Shown: piece after piece, positions 14,001 to 23,479 of the stretch | Numbering within the stretch: position 1 is the first letter of the stretch | Layout: each line of letters opens with the position of its first letter | From: Synaphobranchus kaupii | Taxonomy: Eukaryota > Chordata > Actinopteri > Anguilliformes > Synaphobranchidae | NCBI GenBank assembly: GCA_029718625.1 | Contig: CM056391.1 | Coordinates: forward strand, 6,598,536-6,662,535 | Direction of reading: 5' to 3' | DNA length: 64,000 bases | Notes under the pieces: generated by a model | What the model saw: only the letters and a program-made list of their open reading frames with translations | Told to the model about the DNA's origin: nothing | The model's database searches: none | Translations under genes and position numbers: made by a program

Positions 14001-17000
14001 GTTCCTATTATAAATCCGGAAGGTGCTATTACTGTCCCGAGTGATTCCACACGGGCCGGTTTGAGGGGCCGCAGTGACAGCTGCAACCTATCCAAAAACG
14101 TCCTGCCACTGGCGCCCAGATAGGGGAGGGGCACGACAAACACCTGAGAAATGTATATTCGTGAAAGAAACGCTGAGACAACGTTCGGGCAACGCTGTCG
14201 TCCCCGCACGACAAAAACAGACCTTCCCGAGACGAGAGAAAAACAGGGCCGCGATTCCCCGGTGCGCAGCTTATGTTCTGACAGATGATTAAAATACGAG
14301 ACCCACTCTGCCACGCCAATAAAACTCATTTCTTTTTCCCCATAGCATTTACTTTTTTCCCCTCCTAAACTGCGGATAAAAAAAATAACACTAAATAAAT
14401 CCTTTTCACAAACGCTGACTCGCTCGCAGGGCCAGTCCTGGGGAGAAGGCAAAGGAACGCACATGGAAAAGGTTTGTCATCTCTCTCTCCCCCCGACACC
14501 GAGCCGTTTCATTGCTTTGGGCCCTTTGTATGAAGGCAGAAGCCAGCGGCGGGAAGAATCACACTCCATACAAATAGCTCCGGAAATGATCATAAAAAAA
14601 CTGCGTTATGCACAACATTCTATTTTATTGAATATTTTTTTTAATGAATGAACTGCAGCGGCAGCCATATCCTCCTGAACGGACACGTGAGAGCAGTGGG
14701 AAAACCGCGAGGAATTAGACAGTGAGTCACATTCGCAGACGCAGCGCTGACCGCCGCGGAGTCCCGGCGGGAATAGCGTGGAACGCTCGGCTCTCCGGCG
14801 GCAACATCTGATACGCCGCGTTCTAGAACACGCGGTTGAGTTCCGAGACCCCGACTCCCTGTCACGTCCGTAAAGCTGTCCCTAACCCCCAAACTCCAAA
14901 CCCATTATAACCGGGAACACCTGCTTGGCTTTTAGGGGATGAAGTGGAGCATGATAGTGGAGGACCCCCCCGCCAAAAAAAACCAAAAACAACAAAAAAA
15001 AAAACATACTGATAAAATCCAATCAGGGGCTGATACTCAGTGAGTGCTTGTGTATGCTTCAGTGTAGATTACAAGTGATCAGTGAAGCGGACTGATGCCG
15101 TTTGAATAATTAGATGTAGTTTTTGTTCTCTTTTTTCTATTTTTGGAGGGGTGGAGGGGTTTTTTATTGGATCCAGGCACGAAAGCCAAATAAATCATGC
15201 AAAGAGCACGAGTTATGAATTTTACAGCTTTTCTTTTAAAACATGGTACTTCCAATACTAAAATATAAACCAAAACCGGAGATAACAATACGTGGGGTTA
15301 TTGAGCATTTTCCAGAAAAAAAAAACATTTTCATGGCAATTCAAGATAATTGACATCACGTCATTTAATTCACAACCCAGACTACAGAAAGGCAAAAAAA
15401 AAAACATTTTAAATTGGACATGACATAATATTTTTGGCTCCATTTAGTGTCATGCTGCAGCTTTGGTAGGCTTAAAGTAAAAACTGTCTCAAAGTAAAAT
15501 AAAAAACAAAATGAAATAAAATATAATAAAATAAAAAAAACACTGCCAAGCTTATAAAATCCTGTGGGTTTTCAAAAAAAAGAAAATGTTACACTGCATC
15601 TGGAAAATAACTCCCACAATTCCTGCTTTATGAGATTTACAGAAGGAGCCCAACAAATATGAATGGGGTTCCAATCGATGCCAATTAATGCAAATCAGTT
15701 GCGCTTTCATAACACTAATAATTAATGTCCTTACACCTTGAGCGTATCGAAACAGTCATCCATCGACACTGTCCCTGGCCCACACTCAAACAAGACCTCA
15801 CCCACAGGTAAACTACCATTTATAAAGTTACCTGAAGGGAACACAAAAACCGCTACACATCGTAAACTGCTGAAAATGGCCACTTGTAAAACTGCGCAGG
15901 TCAGACGGACTTTGGAGAGATTATTTTGGCTCTGAGGACGACTAGACTTTGCTTTATTAGTGGAGTACAGTGGAGCATTATGGGAACGGATACTAGATAC
16001 TTCCTAGGCTGTGCACGAATCAGAGCCCTATCTACTGTGTCCTGTCTCCTGTGTACAGTGTACTGGCAGATGTGTGCTGTTTAATGTGCACCGTTTAGCC
16101 ACGACGTACAGTATGCAAAAAAATATCCTCCATACTATTTTCCAACTGTACTGTGGAAGTGTCGTAAGATGTCCCACCACTGCTCAGCCATGTCACGTGT
16201 TGTCTTTGTTGTTATTGAAGGAAAACGTCAGCAAAGCTGCGCCTCATTTTTAAAATGAAGCTGCACGTCATATTTATGTGTCCAAAATTTGTGTGTACTT
16301 CTTGAAGTGTGCTCCCGAATATACTCAGCGAAACCCCGGAAGTAAGTGTATCATACAGGGGTTTTAAGTATACTACACTTAGAGAAAATTTTGCCTGCTT
16401 AACGACTTTCTCGTCCTGTCTACTCAACAAGCCTACCTAACAGTATGGAAGGGTGCTGATTCGGACACAGCTGTAGACTTGGTCCTGCGGAGGCGTGGTT
16501 TGGAGGGAGGGGAGGTGTTTGGGGGCGGGGCTTGTATGGAGAATAAGTTGTACAGGCAGGCAGGGGCCTAACAGAACATAAGAGAGAGGAGGGATCTCAC
16601 CTTGATGTTAGAGAACCACAAGTCGTTTTCATGTAAGGTCGCCACATAGATACTGCTCAGTAGTCCGAGGGACACGCCCAGGACACCTCCGACTGTCCCC
16701 CACACCACTGTCCACCACGTCCACAAACCTGCGGACAGAAAGTTTCTAATGCACATCACTCAAAATATATGGGATACATTAAGGGCCTGATTTACTAAGA
16801 CCTTTAGCATGTATAAAACCTTTTATAGCACACACATAAACAATAACATGACCAATGATTGGTCATGGTATTTGTTCGGCACCAGTCATTGGTTGTGTTA
16901 TTAAGATTACGTGTTCTAAAAGGTATTAGTAAATCAGGCCCTACATTTTTTTCATAACCAAACCTCTGAAAGGGCTTCACTCAGCTGTCAAAGATGAGAC

Positions 17001-18667
17001 AGAGTAGTCTATTACTACTACTATTCTTCTTCTTCTTACTCTTATTATAATAATAATAATAATAATAATTAGTAGTAGTAATAGCTGCAGTATTGGTAAT
17101 AGTAATAGTAGTAGTAGAAGTGGTAGTGGTAATAGTAGCAGTATCAGTAATAATAATAGTACTAGCAGTGGTAGTAGTAATAGTTGTAATGATAGTAGGA
17201 ATAGTAGCACTATCAGTAATAGTAATTGTAGTAGTAATAGTAACAGTATATGTAATAGAAATAGCACTGTTGGTAGTATTAGTAGTGGTAGTAATAGTAG
17301 CAATATCAGTAATAGTATTAATAGTAGTCACAATATTACAGTGATATGCTCACAGCAGTAGGAGTACCAGTGGTAATATTAGTAGTCACAGTATTACAGT
17401 GATATGCTCACAGCAGTAGTAGTACCAGTGGTAATATTAGTAGTCACAGTATTACAGTGATATGCTCACAGCAGTAGGAGTACCAGTGGTAATATTAGTA
17501 ATAGCAGTACTACAGTGATATGCTCACAGCAGTAGTAGTACCAGTGGTAATATTAGTAGTCACAGTATTACAGTGATATGCTCACAGCAGTAGGAGTACC
17601 AGTGGTAATATTAGTAATAGCAGTACTACAGTGATATGCTCACAGCAGTAGTAGTGGTAATATTAGTAATAGCTGTAATACAGTGATATGCTCACAGCAG
17701 TAGTAGTACCAGTGGTAATATTAGTAGTCACAGTATTACAGTGATATGCTCACAGCAGTAGTAGTACCAGTGGTAATATTAGTAATAGCAGTATTACAGT
17801 GATATGCTCACAGCAGTAGTAGCACCAGTGGTAATATTAGTAGTCACAGTATTACAGTGATATGCTCACAGCAGTAGTAGTACCAGTGGTAATATTAGTA
17901 GTCACAGTATTACAGTGATATGCTCACAGCAGTAGTAGTACCAGTGGTAATATTAGTAGTCACAGTATTACAGTGATATGCTCACAGCAGTAGTAGTACC
18001 AGTGGTAATATTAGTAATAGCAGTATTACAGTGATATGCTCACAGCAGTAGTAGTACCAGTGGTAATATTAGTAGTCACAGTATTACAGTGATATGCTCA
18101 CAGCAGTAGTAGTACCAGTGGTAATATTAGTAGTCACAGTATTACAGTGATATGCTCACAGCAGTAGTAGTACCAGTGGTAATATTAGTAGTCACAGTAT
18201 TACAGTGATATGCTCACAGCAGTAGGAGTACCAGTGGTAATATTAGTAATAGCAGTACTACAGTGATATGCGCACAGCAGTAGTAGTGGTAATATTAGTA
18301 ATAGCAGTACTACAGTGACATGCGCACAGCAGTAGTAGTGGTAATATTAGTAATAGCAGTACTACAGTGACATGCGCACAGCAGTAGTAGTGGTAATATT
18401 AGTAATAGCTGTACTACAGTGACATGCGCACAGCAGTAGTAGTGGTAATATTAGTAATAGCAGTACTACAGTGACATGCGCACAGCAGTAGTAGTGGTAA
18501 TATTAGTAGTCGCAGTACTACAGTGACATGCGCACAGCGCAGTTGCTCAGACCCGGTCCCTCACCTGTAGGGGTGGTTTGGGGAAGGTCCTCCGGACGGT
18601 CGTGTCTCTGACTCTCCTGACTGCTCTCCTTCCCCCTGCTCCCTTTCCTCTGTCTCAGAGCAGTCAT
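1920..18667 (-). CDS. dpy19l3: dpy19l3, protein C-mannosyltransferase (3' end beyond window)
   Basis: DPY19-family enzymes are multi-pass ER membrane GT-C glycosyltransferases that move mannose from dolichol-phosphate-mannose to tryptophan in WxxW and thrombospondin-type repeats; mammalian DPY19L3 modifies R-spondin 1. Fifteen exons join in phase (103, 128, 91, 122, 146, 124, 135, 132, 102, 74, 159, 117, 112, 57 and 83 nt) to about 561 residues. They show the family landmarks in order: [11 protein letters not shown] (about 67-77), [20 protein letters not shown] (78-97, first luminal loop, where the family's acidic catalytic residue lies), [26 protein letters not shown]-like [43 protein letters not shown] and [13 protein letters not shown]. 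The detail (SFRTECG rather than the L1 or L4 form) and the znf507 neighbour identify paralogue 3. Mammalian DPY19L3 is about 716 residues, so roughly 150 C-terminal residues lie off the left edge. Start: first ATG after an in-frame MTALRQRKG that matches the family N-terminus. Confidence 0.97.
2328..2384 (-). CDS. dpy19l3: dpy19l3 coding exon (57-nt micro-exon)
   Basis: Residues 516-534: [19 protein letters not shown], a single membrane span that aligns with the mammalian ..IMRYSVPILILLYL segment. Acceptor tttatag, donor AAG/gtgagg. Confidence 0.93.
2684..2795 (-). CDS. dpy19l3: dpy19l3 coding exon
   Basis: Residues 478-515: [20 protein letters not shown] then [17 protein letters not shown]. 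Conserved MKYLW..HMC.FA motif. Acceptor tctgtag, donor AAAG/gtaaag. Its polypyrimidine tract is continuous with a ~165-base CT-rich microsatellite. Confidence 0.96.
2796..2965. repeat. GA-rich microsatellite forming an acceptor polypyrimidine tract
   Basis: Imperfect (GA)n/(GGGA)n on the plus strand, therefore CT-rich on the coding strand. It runs directly into the tctgtag acceptor of the dpy19l3 exon at 2684-2795. Confidence 0.95.
3093..3209 (-). CDS. dpy19l3: dpy19l3 coding exon
   Basis: Residues 439-478: [20 protein letters not shown] then [18 protein letters not shown]. The first third is a variable linker; AYNL.HT...G.LALSTMR is conserved. Acceptor catttcag, donor ATGAG/gtaggt. Confidence 0.95.
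3543..3915. repeat. 25-bp minisatellite (about 15 copies)
   Basis: Unit close to gcagtgtggagcagtggtca plus gagca, with occasional A for G and one variant unit (tctgtggggcag). It lies about 25 bases inside the intron next to the donor at 3940. Open frames through it on the plus strand (repeated AVWSS) are artefacts. Confidence 0.95.
3940..4098 (-). CDS. dpy19l3: dpy19l3 coding exon
   Basis: Residues 386-439: [40 protein letters not shown] and [26 protein letters not shown] matches the mammalian protein. Acceptor cctcag, donor CTGAG/gtacgc; a 25-bp minisatellite starts about 25 bases into the intron. Confidence 0.96.
4195..4268 (-). CDS. dpy19l3: dpy19l3 coding exon
   Basis: Residues 362-386: [20 protein letters not shown] and LGST. 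The [14 protein letters not shown] block matches DPY19L3. Acceptor cccctgcag, donor ACAAG/gtgggt, two bases carried over. Confidence 0.96.
4428..4529 (-). CDS. dpy19l3: dpy19l3 coding exon
   Basis: Residues 328-361: [20 protein letters not shown] then [14 protein letters not shown]. Acceptor cctgacag, donor AAG/gtaagc. A poly-G tract (4392-4422 on the plus strand) starts a few bases inside the intron. Confidence 0.95.
5364..5427. repeat. 15-bp tandem repeat, 4 copies
   Basis: tttgggttaagtatc repeated four times, nearly perfect, in a dpy19l3 intron. Confidence 0.93.
5556..5779. mobile_element. 224-bp inverted-terminus MITE, copy 1
   Basis: Starts gacagggtatgaaatcaa and ends in the inverted form (ttaatttcacaccctgtc). 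Internally CACCAGCCATT and CCAGCCAAAGTGGCTGCTAG motifs. A second, diverged copy is at 11136-11361. No coding capacity. Confidence 0.75.
5846..5977 (-). CDS. dpy19l3: dpy19l3 coding exon
   Basis: Residues 284-327: [44 protein letters not shown]. Two membrane segments. Acceptor ctcggcag, donor CAG/gtaagg. Length is exactly 44 codons. Confidence 0.96.
6650..6784 (-). CDS. dpy19l3: dpy19l3 coding exon
   Basis: Residues 239-283: [20 protein letters not shown], then [20 protein letters not shown] and [13 protein letters not shown] is diagnostic for the family. Acceptor tctacag, donor CAG/gtaaaa. The first ~22 exon bases and the acceptor are repeated some 20 times in the preceding intron (6785-7560). 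Confidence 0.97.
6785..7562 (-). repeat. minisatellite of ~33-41 bp carrying the exon's own 3' splice site (~21 copies)
   Basis: Coding-strand unit is a CT tract, then ctacag/AAAGTGATTCTGTTACTGGTC. The real exon at 6784 begins ctacag/AAAGTGGTTCTGTGGCTGGTC, so each unit copies the acceptor and about 22 exon bases. Copies vary by CT-tract length and point changes (one has ctctag, one ctgaag, one tatgtag on the plus strand). Confidence 0.95.
7661..9583 (+). mobile_element. decayed Tc1-like DNA transposon
   Basis: Terminal motif caatgccttgcaca (7661) and its inverse tgtgcaaggcaatg (about 9570) bound about 1.9 kb. Plus-strand remnants of a Tc1-type transposase are readable: [13 protein letters not shown] near 9140-9175, and stretches like 'ctggtggtagcatcatgctgtg' homologues near 8790 with stops. 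No intact open frame. An inverted pair of SINE tails is nested at about 8130-8300. Confidence 0.7.
8130..8405. mobile_element. head-to-head SINE tail fragments
   Basis: Teleost-type tail (agagcgtctactaaatgcca then aatgtaatgtaatg) at 8185-8218 faces its inverse at 8228-8265, with matched AACATACGCAACTATTAGC flanks, forming a hairpin. The right-hand arm continues into a tRNA-like body (gaatcaaacctacaacctg) to about 8405. Confidence 0.6.
9985..10205. repeat. ~71-bp tandem repeat, just under 3 copies
   Basis: Unit includes ctttataaagatgagtttgg, aggtggaggatcttgc and agagtgtaactacaggat. It lies 30 bases beyond the donor at 10236. Confidence 0.9.
10236..10359 (-). CDS. dpy19l3: dpy19l3 coding exon
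   Basis: Residues 197-238: [20 protein letters not shown], a strongly conserved luminal motif (DTTR, LRENW), followed by [25 protein letters not shown] membrane sequence. Acceptor gcgtgcag, donor CAACAG/gtgagc. Confidence 0.97.
10786..10931 (-). repeat. 42-bp repeat (3.4 copies) carrying the exon's own 5' splice site
   Basis: On the coding strand the exon end ACATCATCAACAG/gtaagt and about 26 intron bases (tctcacgcgttacgctcacc) are repeated. Copy 3 keeps CAACAG/gtaaat, copy 2 reads CAACAAgttaat, copy 4 reads ACATCATCAGCAAgtggg. At least 11 exonic bases are included in the duplicated unit. Confidence 0.92.
10917..11062 (-). CDS. dpy19l3: dpy19l3 coding exon
   Basis: Residues 149-197: [20 protein letters not shown], then [16 protein letters not shown] and WYIIN. 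Membrane segments of the GT-C core. Acceptor gttgcag, donor AACAG/gtaagt. The donor is the exon-side copy of a 42-bp tandem repeat that extends into the intron (10786-10931). Confidence 0.97.
11136..11361. mobile_element. inverted-terminus MITE, copy 2
   Basis: Same order of internal motifs as 5556-5779 (CACCCACTGGCCAGAG, CCAGCCAAAGTGGCTGCTAG, ATTTACCAGCAT-type) with weaker termini (cagggcattaaatt, ccataacctg). Confidence 0.7.
11422..11543 (-). CDS. dpy19l3: dpy19l3 coding exon
   Basis: Residues 108-148: [20 protein letters not shown] and [20 protein letters not shown]. It contains an N-V-T glycosylation sequon at the place where mammalian DPY19L3 has N-K-T. Acceptor ttgtcag, donor CAG/gtaaga. 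Confidence 0.97.
12100..12230. mobile_element. SINE-like fragment with preceding dispersed repeat
   Basis: Contains tRNA-promoter-like 'ggactcgaaccca' and the 'gtgaggcaacagtgctattgagccacc' type tail seen in fish SINEs. It follows a dispersed repeat (about 11995-12100, agggacaaagcacatta, catctgcagtccctgg) of which another copy is at 63645-63755. Confidence 0.5.
12639..12729 (-). CDS. dpy19l3: dpy19l3 coding exon, luminal loop 1
   Basis: Residues 78-107: [20 protein letters not shown] followed by [10 protein letters not shown]. It is the most conserved block of the family and holds acidic residues of the active-site loop. Acceptor atatttcag, donor G/gtacgg, one base carried over. Upstream sequence on the sense strand is T-rich as expected for an acceptor. 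Confidence 0.97.
13259..13519 (-). CDS. dpy19l3: probable alternative first coding exon of dpy19l3
   Basis: An open frame of 87 codons starts at ATG 13519 in a strong context (G at -3 and +4) with MGVRKRRK, a basic start like that of the main isoform. It carries a hydrophobic span ([13 protein letters not shown] then FHSWCVY), and ends [12 protein letters not shown] followed by gtgagc. The last 11 residues repeat the HEN-LWFSN motif that ends the 16.6 kb exon, and the phase is the same (0), so splicing to the 12.6 kb exon gives an intact protein with a different cytosolic tail and first membrane span. No convincing acceptor precedes it, so an alternative promoter is favoured over a cassette exon. 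An in-frame ATG at 13576 has weaker context. It could instead be an unused relic, but the conserved motif and open frame argue against that. Confidence 0.62.
16009..16470. mobile_element. ~460-bp inverted-terminus MITE
   Basis: Begins ctgtgcacgaatcagagccc and ends gggtgctgattcggacacag, near-perfect inverted termini. No coding capacity. Lies 130 bp downstream of the 16.6 kb exon donor in the intron. Confidence 0.7.
16601..16728 (-). CDS. dpy19l3: dpy19l3 coding exon, first membrane span
   Basis: Residues 35-77. Hydrophobic segment ([20 protein letters not shown]) followed by [14 protein letters not shown], the conserved entry to the first luminal loop. Acceptor gtccgcag, donor AAG/gtgaga, ends in phase 0. 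A homologous exon end exists at 13259-13519, see that entry. Confidence 0.95.
16782..16942. mobile_element. 161-bp fold-back MITE
   Basis: agggcctgatttactaagac at one end and its inverse (gtaaatcaggccct) at the other; the internal parts are also largely palindromic. Half of a related copy ends at 32396. Confidence 0.8.
17040..17340. repeat. AGT/AAT trinucleotide array
   Basis: Imperfect agt/aat triplets. The polyleucine/polythreonine open frames here are artefacts. Confidence 0.93.
17341..18535. repeat. 58/52-bp minisatellite, ~20 copies, two unit types
   Basis: Long units (agtaccagtggtaatattag plus tagtcacagtattacagtga and tatgctcacagc) and short units lacking 'accagtggt' alternate. The last seven copies nearest the dpy19l3 donor are all short and carry tgcgcacagc. 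The array stops about 30 bases from the donor at 18565, grew out of the adjacent triplet array, and is not a CRISPR array because the supposed spacers are themselves repeats. Confidence 0.95.
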
Positions 18668-18685
18668 TATGGTGACAGGCCAAAC
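18565..18685 (-). CDS. dpy19l3: dpy19l3 exon with main start codon
   Basis: ATG at 18667 (minus strand) opens [13 protein letters not shown], a basic cytosolic N-terminus of 34 residues matching the MxxxRQR start of other DPY19L3 proteins. The exon ends CTACAG then gtgagg, leaving one base of a Gly codon. Bases 18668-18685 are probably the end of the 5' UTR, since a ccag acceptor lies just upstream; further 5' UTR would be in an exon near the 19.4-19.9 kb CpG-rich zone. Confidence 0.85.
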
Positions 18686-18699
18686 CTGGACACCGAGAG

Positions 18700-20450
18700 A
18701 CATACACATACAGTATTCTACAATACAAACGCCGCACACATCCTCCAAAACTGAACACCCCCTTGCAGCGATCAGCACGTGACCTATTCACTATCTCAAC
18801 CTGTGATCATTTCAGTGGAATATAGGCTACAAGTTAAAAAATTGCGTGGGAGACCATTATTGACGCGGAACACTCTGTACTCAGTTTCACTCCTCTAACA
18901 ACTCTTATAGCCTAATTTTAATGAATAAAAGCTTAAACTGTGTCGGTTACTCAAAACGAGGGGGTGTGCCGAACAAATAGTGTATTGGATAGGCTATGCA
19001 ACCCCTTCACCACACATTAACTACTTAAAACGAATAAACAGATACTCTGTGTAACAGCGATTATTGCTGTACACACCTCCAGTCAATTAGGTATTTCCCA
19101 TATAAAATTCATATGGATATATAACTAAGCTTCTGGAAAGCAGGCTACAAAAGCCCACTGAAACGTTAGAATAGCACATTTAAAAAAGCAAAAAATTCGC
19201 AAAGGTTCAGAGGGATATTTGCCGAGTTCGTCCCATGTAAACTGGGGCCAAATATAAGGCTTACACTAAAAGGCTACCTCGGTGCCGTTGCATGTCTAAT
19301 TAAAATGAATATTTATTCGCATCATGGATAGCATTTAATTGAAATGCCACGTTCGCACGAATAAACGCGCAGAAACAATGGCCAGTTATAACGTGTCTCT
19401 GGACTCATGACAGCGGTTGATCTCGTAGCCTAGTTGTCGCATCTAAGTTCGTCTCGCCAGGAAAAAAAAAGCGTTTCACTCTCGAGTTCGCAGGCGGAGA
19501 GGACTTCTATCAAAACGAAGGAAATATGCAAAATAAAAAAAGGGAAAGAAGGTAGCGTAGCGGCAGCCTACGCACATGGCTGAAACCGCGACATAGCGGA
19601 TAAGATGCAGTTTCTTTCAATTCATTCAAAGGCCCGCGTTGCAGCGGTGTTTCCTACAAAACGTCGCTGCTACCATGTGAGGAAATCTCCAGATCGCATC
19701 AGTTGCGAATCTCGGTCGCTTCGTGTCTCACGGACTCTTCTAGCTTTGTGAGAATGCCTGACCATTGTGACCAAAGCGATTCCGCCATGCACGCAGTCCA
19801 TTCATTCTGCTCTCACCGAGGCTCTGACGAAACGGGCAGCTCCTTATCGGATGTCTAGTGTGGTGCTGCTCCTCTTTATTTCTCTTCGGTATGCGTAGTC
19901 TTTAAAAATGAAAGCAGGAGCTATTTATGTTCATGCGCCGACTCCTCGCTGTGTCCGAGGAAGTTGCTATTTGAATTTCTAAAACATATAGCCTAGCTAT
20001 GTAGCTACATGGCTATTTGCATCACAATGACTGCGTATTCAGTAGACCGAAAAGAAGAAAAAATAGTGTAGCGAGCCGTGGGGTTGCGCAGAGACCACTG
20101 CACCGCTCCACTTAGGCTAGCACAGCTAGCATGGTCTATTACGGTTCAATGATCACAATTTCTACAATTTCCCGTTCAGAATTTCTGTTTTGTTCTGAGA
20201 TGGTTAAGCTATTATAATTAGCTGCATAGGGTAGTATTTGCCAAAGCAACATTTGAAACAGAACTGTATAGTTAACGTTCTACACGGGACACCTGCATGC
20301 AACAGATATCACTGAATCGACAGAGTTCACCGCCCGACGCTTCAAAAAACAGCTGGTGGACTAATGTTGGTGAATAGAGGATATAGGCTAGGCTACCTTC
20401 CTAAACCTGCTCATAAGTAAGTAAAACAAGTGGAGACAGACTTGGGGGGT
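18700..20450 (-). promoter_or_regulatory. probable dpy19l3 promoter / 5' non-coding region
   Basis: The coding exon at 18.6 kb has an acceptor just before the ATG, so the transcription start must lie upstream. The 19.3-19.95 kb stretch is CpG-richer than its surroundings. It holds a plausible minus-strand donor near 19.82 kb (GCCTCG/gtgaga) and an ATGGCGG-type YY1-like site near 19.78 kb (minus strand). No TATA box is evident. The exact start cannot be fixed from sequence alone. Confidence 0.4.
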
Positions 20451-21039
20451 GTAAAATGATCCTTACTTCAAACAGCTGTGTCCGTAGCCAGATAGCTCAT
20501 TCGACTTAATTTTCCCGTAATTTGTAATTTTGGAAAATAGTTGACCAAATTTTAATTATTTGAACGTTAATTTACACAATTAGACAAATGAATTGGTGCC
20601 AATAATAGAGAAATAAACACAAGTGTAATTTATTCAGCTAGGTTACCCAGTTCCTATCCTTGGCAACTGTTGCTACAAAGTAACATTTTCAGTGTTAAAT
20701 TACTCTTACATAGTACATTGCCTACGGTCCCTATTGGACTCATAGGCTGCTCTGAATTAACACTGGCCATTTTAATGTGCATGACAGAGGGTATAGTGGT
20801 AACAATAGCCACGGTGGCATCAGTTAACAGAAACATTTCTTTCTTCACCATACACACATCATTTTATAGAAGCTGAAAACATATCTAAAATACAGGTTAT
20901 GGTGAAAATACAGTAAGTTAGTTACTACAGCAACAGAAGACTACCTGAAGCACAAACTCATGGAATACCAATGTTTTGTTTTGCATACTTTGTCCGAAAA
21001 TAATGGATGCAGGGCAACAGGGGATTAGTTTCTGCTGCG

Positions 21040-21725
21040 GTCCTGCTTGACATGAAGATGGACGAGGATGTCATCCACAATCGCCATGCCTCCATCCAGG
21101 CTTTCGTACGTCTCATCGATCTTTCGCGGAAACTTGTCTTGGGCTGAGATGATCCCCAAGGGCAGGCGTTTGAACCTTTAGCGCCCCAAACGGTGCTAAG
21201 ATGACTCTCCTGTGAGCTTGGTAGCCTAATAGCATGATCTGGCGTCCTTCCCGCTAGCTTGTTTGCGATGTCATCCAGCGTTGGAAAGGGGGTAATGTGG
21301 GCGTTTGATGGCCTTGTTTAAGTCCCTGGGGTCAAGTCATTCTGAGCTCGCCTGTGCGTGGTTTCTCCACCACCACTAACACTTTGACACAATCCATGGG
21401 GTCTGTAACCTCTGCTTGCTCTCTGCTCCCCAACTGTTTTATTTCCCCCAGACGGTCGTGGCGAACGAGGGGAATCTTTCTTGTTGAGTAGACCACTGGG
21501 GTTGCGTCTGGGTCAAGATAAATGGTGTATTCTCCAGGGAACAGCGCTATTCCTGTAAACACGTCAGCAAACTCTTCCATGACATTGTCTCTACTGGTGC
21601 TGTCACCGCCATGATAAGATCCAAAACATCTAAATCTAAACATGCTTTCAGACCTGGCAGCACTGGAGGTGCCAAGAGTGTCAACAATGTAGAAGTCCAA
21701 CATCATGTAGAAGTCCAACATCATG
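21040..21725 (-). pseudogene. Ty3/gypsy reverse-transcriptase remnant
   Basis: Minus-strand frame with EFADVFTGIALFPGEYTIYL, DPDATPVVYSTRKIPL and VVVEKPRTGELR, typical of the start of gypsy RT; the following 300 bases read DPRDLNKAIKRPHYP-like in shifted frames. Several frameshifts and stops. Flanked by ~40-bp direct repeats sharing CGAAAATAATGGATGCAGG-type sequence at 20979 and 21908. Confidence 0.75.
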
Positions 21726-23081
21726 TCAATGTCTTTGTATTAGTATTTCAGGGTGCATGTGCCTTTTACAGACTGCTTTTCACCGCCACATCCAGTCAGT
21801 CAGCATTTGGTGGGATGTAGCTGAGGTCTCTGCCCTCTTTTCCTATCTCAATATCCACAAAGGCTTGCTCGGTCTCTGACGTCTGACTTTTCTGTGTCAC
21901 TATGTCTTGTTTTGTACCCTTTGTACGAAAATAATAGATGCAGGACAACATGATCTTTATAATTGTAGCTCTTTATAACCTGGCTATAACTGACATGCGC
22001 AAAGCGCGCGTATCTCTGGTGAACTGTGTGACCTCACACAGGTCTTAACCAATCACAGTCTTAGGCAAGATGATGGTAGCATGCAACCAATGACAATTCA
22101 CTATGTTATCACTATGTTGACACATATAAATATTACAGATTACACGATTACTGGTCTGCAGCCTATACCACACAAGCACCTCTATGTTCTTGCCCAAGGT
22201 CATACGCGGATTAAAACGCAACACACCATAAACTATGTTTTACAGCCGTATACTACTGGATGGAAGCATAGGCAAAAAATGGCAATGCCATGTCATTCCA
22301 TCAACGTAGTATTGATTGATGTCTCCATAAAGAATATAAACGTAAAATTATCTTTTAAATATTTGCCTGTGTATTGTCTCTCATTTAAGTGCTAAGTATG
22401 CCTAGTAACCTAAAGGAAACTCAGAGGGCACTGCCTCTTGTAATTACTTTTTTTCAGATGCCAGTTTCAATTTGTATAATAAACGTCTTACTTTGCACCG
22501 TGATAATATAGTGTCATACAATGAGCATTTGAGACAGTTGCAGTTTATTCACAACAGTCCAATTATTTTTTATGATCTAAATTTAAAATGTCATACACAA
22601 TGGTGTCTTCTTTGTTGCAGGTACGGAGTGGAATGCTAATATATTTTATGTTGCTTTGACTGCACATTATTTTGGCTGTGTGCATACATGCCATTTCAAA
22701 CAGTGAAAGACGCTCACACAAAAGCTTTCAAGAGAGAATAAAGCCCAGAGAGATGCTTCAAAATAAGTCAGAGAACACACACACAGGCACACACGCGCAC
22801 ACGCTTAACTGAGAATGTGCTTGCAAGCATCACATATCTGCATTCTGGAAATAGTTTTGCTGTGCTTCTTTCACATTTTTATCATTACTTTTTGTATTTT
22901 TGTTTTTGCACAACAAACCATGGTGTGAAATTTGCGATTTTTGACAGAAGGCACAATGATGACAGAGTTGTGCATATGTTGCAGTAGGGTGCATTCCAGG
23001 GTTGCCTGGAACCTCATTGCATGACTGATATCCAACAGCCTCTTCATGGTTTCTCACACAATCTCTCGCTCTCAGACTCTA

Positions 23082-23123
<42 letters not shown>

Positions 23124-23479
23124 TTAAAGTACCACATGGTTGACATCTGACAACGCTACCATGGCAAAGAGCTCACAGTTCCCAAGAAAACAAACTATCC
23201 ATAATTTATTAAAACCCATATTAAGCCATTATAAACATGATACATACAACTTTACATCTGCAGATGTCTCCCCTACTAGCATCAGCACTGAGATGCATTT
23301 TTCGTACGTCCAATTCCCACCCTAATTTGTCTGCAACCACAGCCACGTTCATGCCGGAACCGATTCGAGAGAGTAGACAAACACGGTTCTCCGCCAAAAC
23401 GCGTGTTGTCGCCAGTCCGCTTCTGTTCACACCACAGACTACGGGTTAGTTCGCAGAGTGGACTCAGAGGAAGACCATT

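Noticed and set aside
14000..14470. Open frames of 72-155 codons on both strands at 14.0-14.5 kb
   Set aside because: No protein similarity recognised and not linked by splice sites to the dpy19l3 alternative exon; possibly intronic regulatory DNA.
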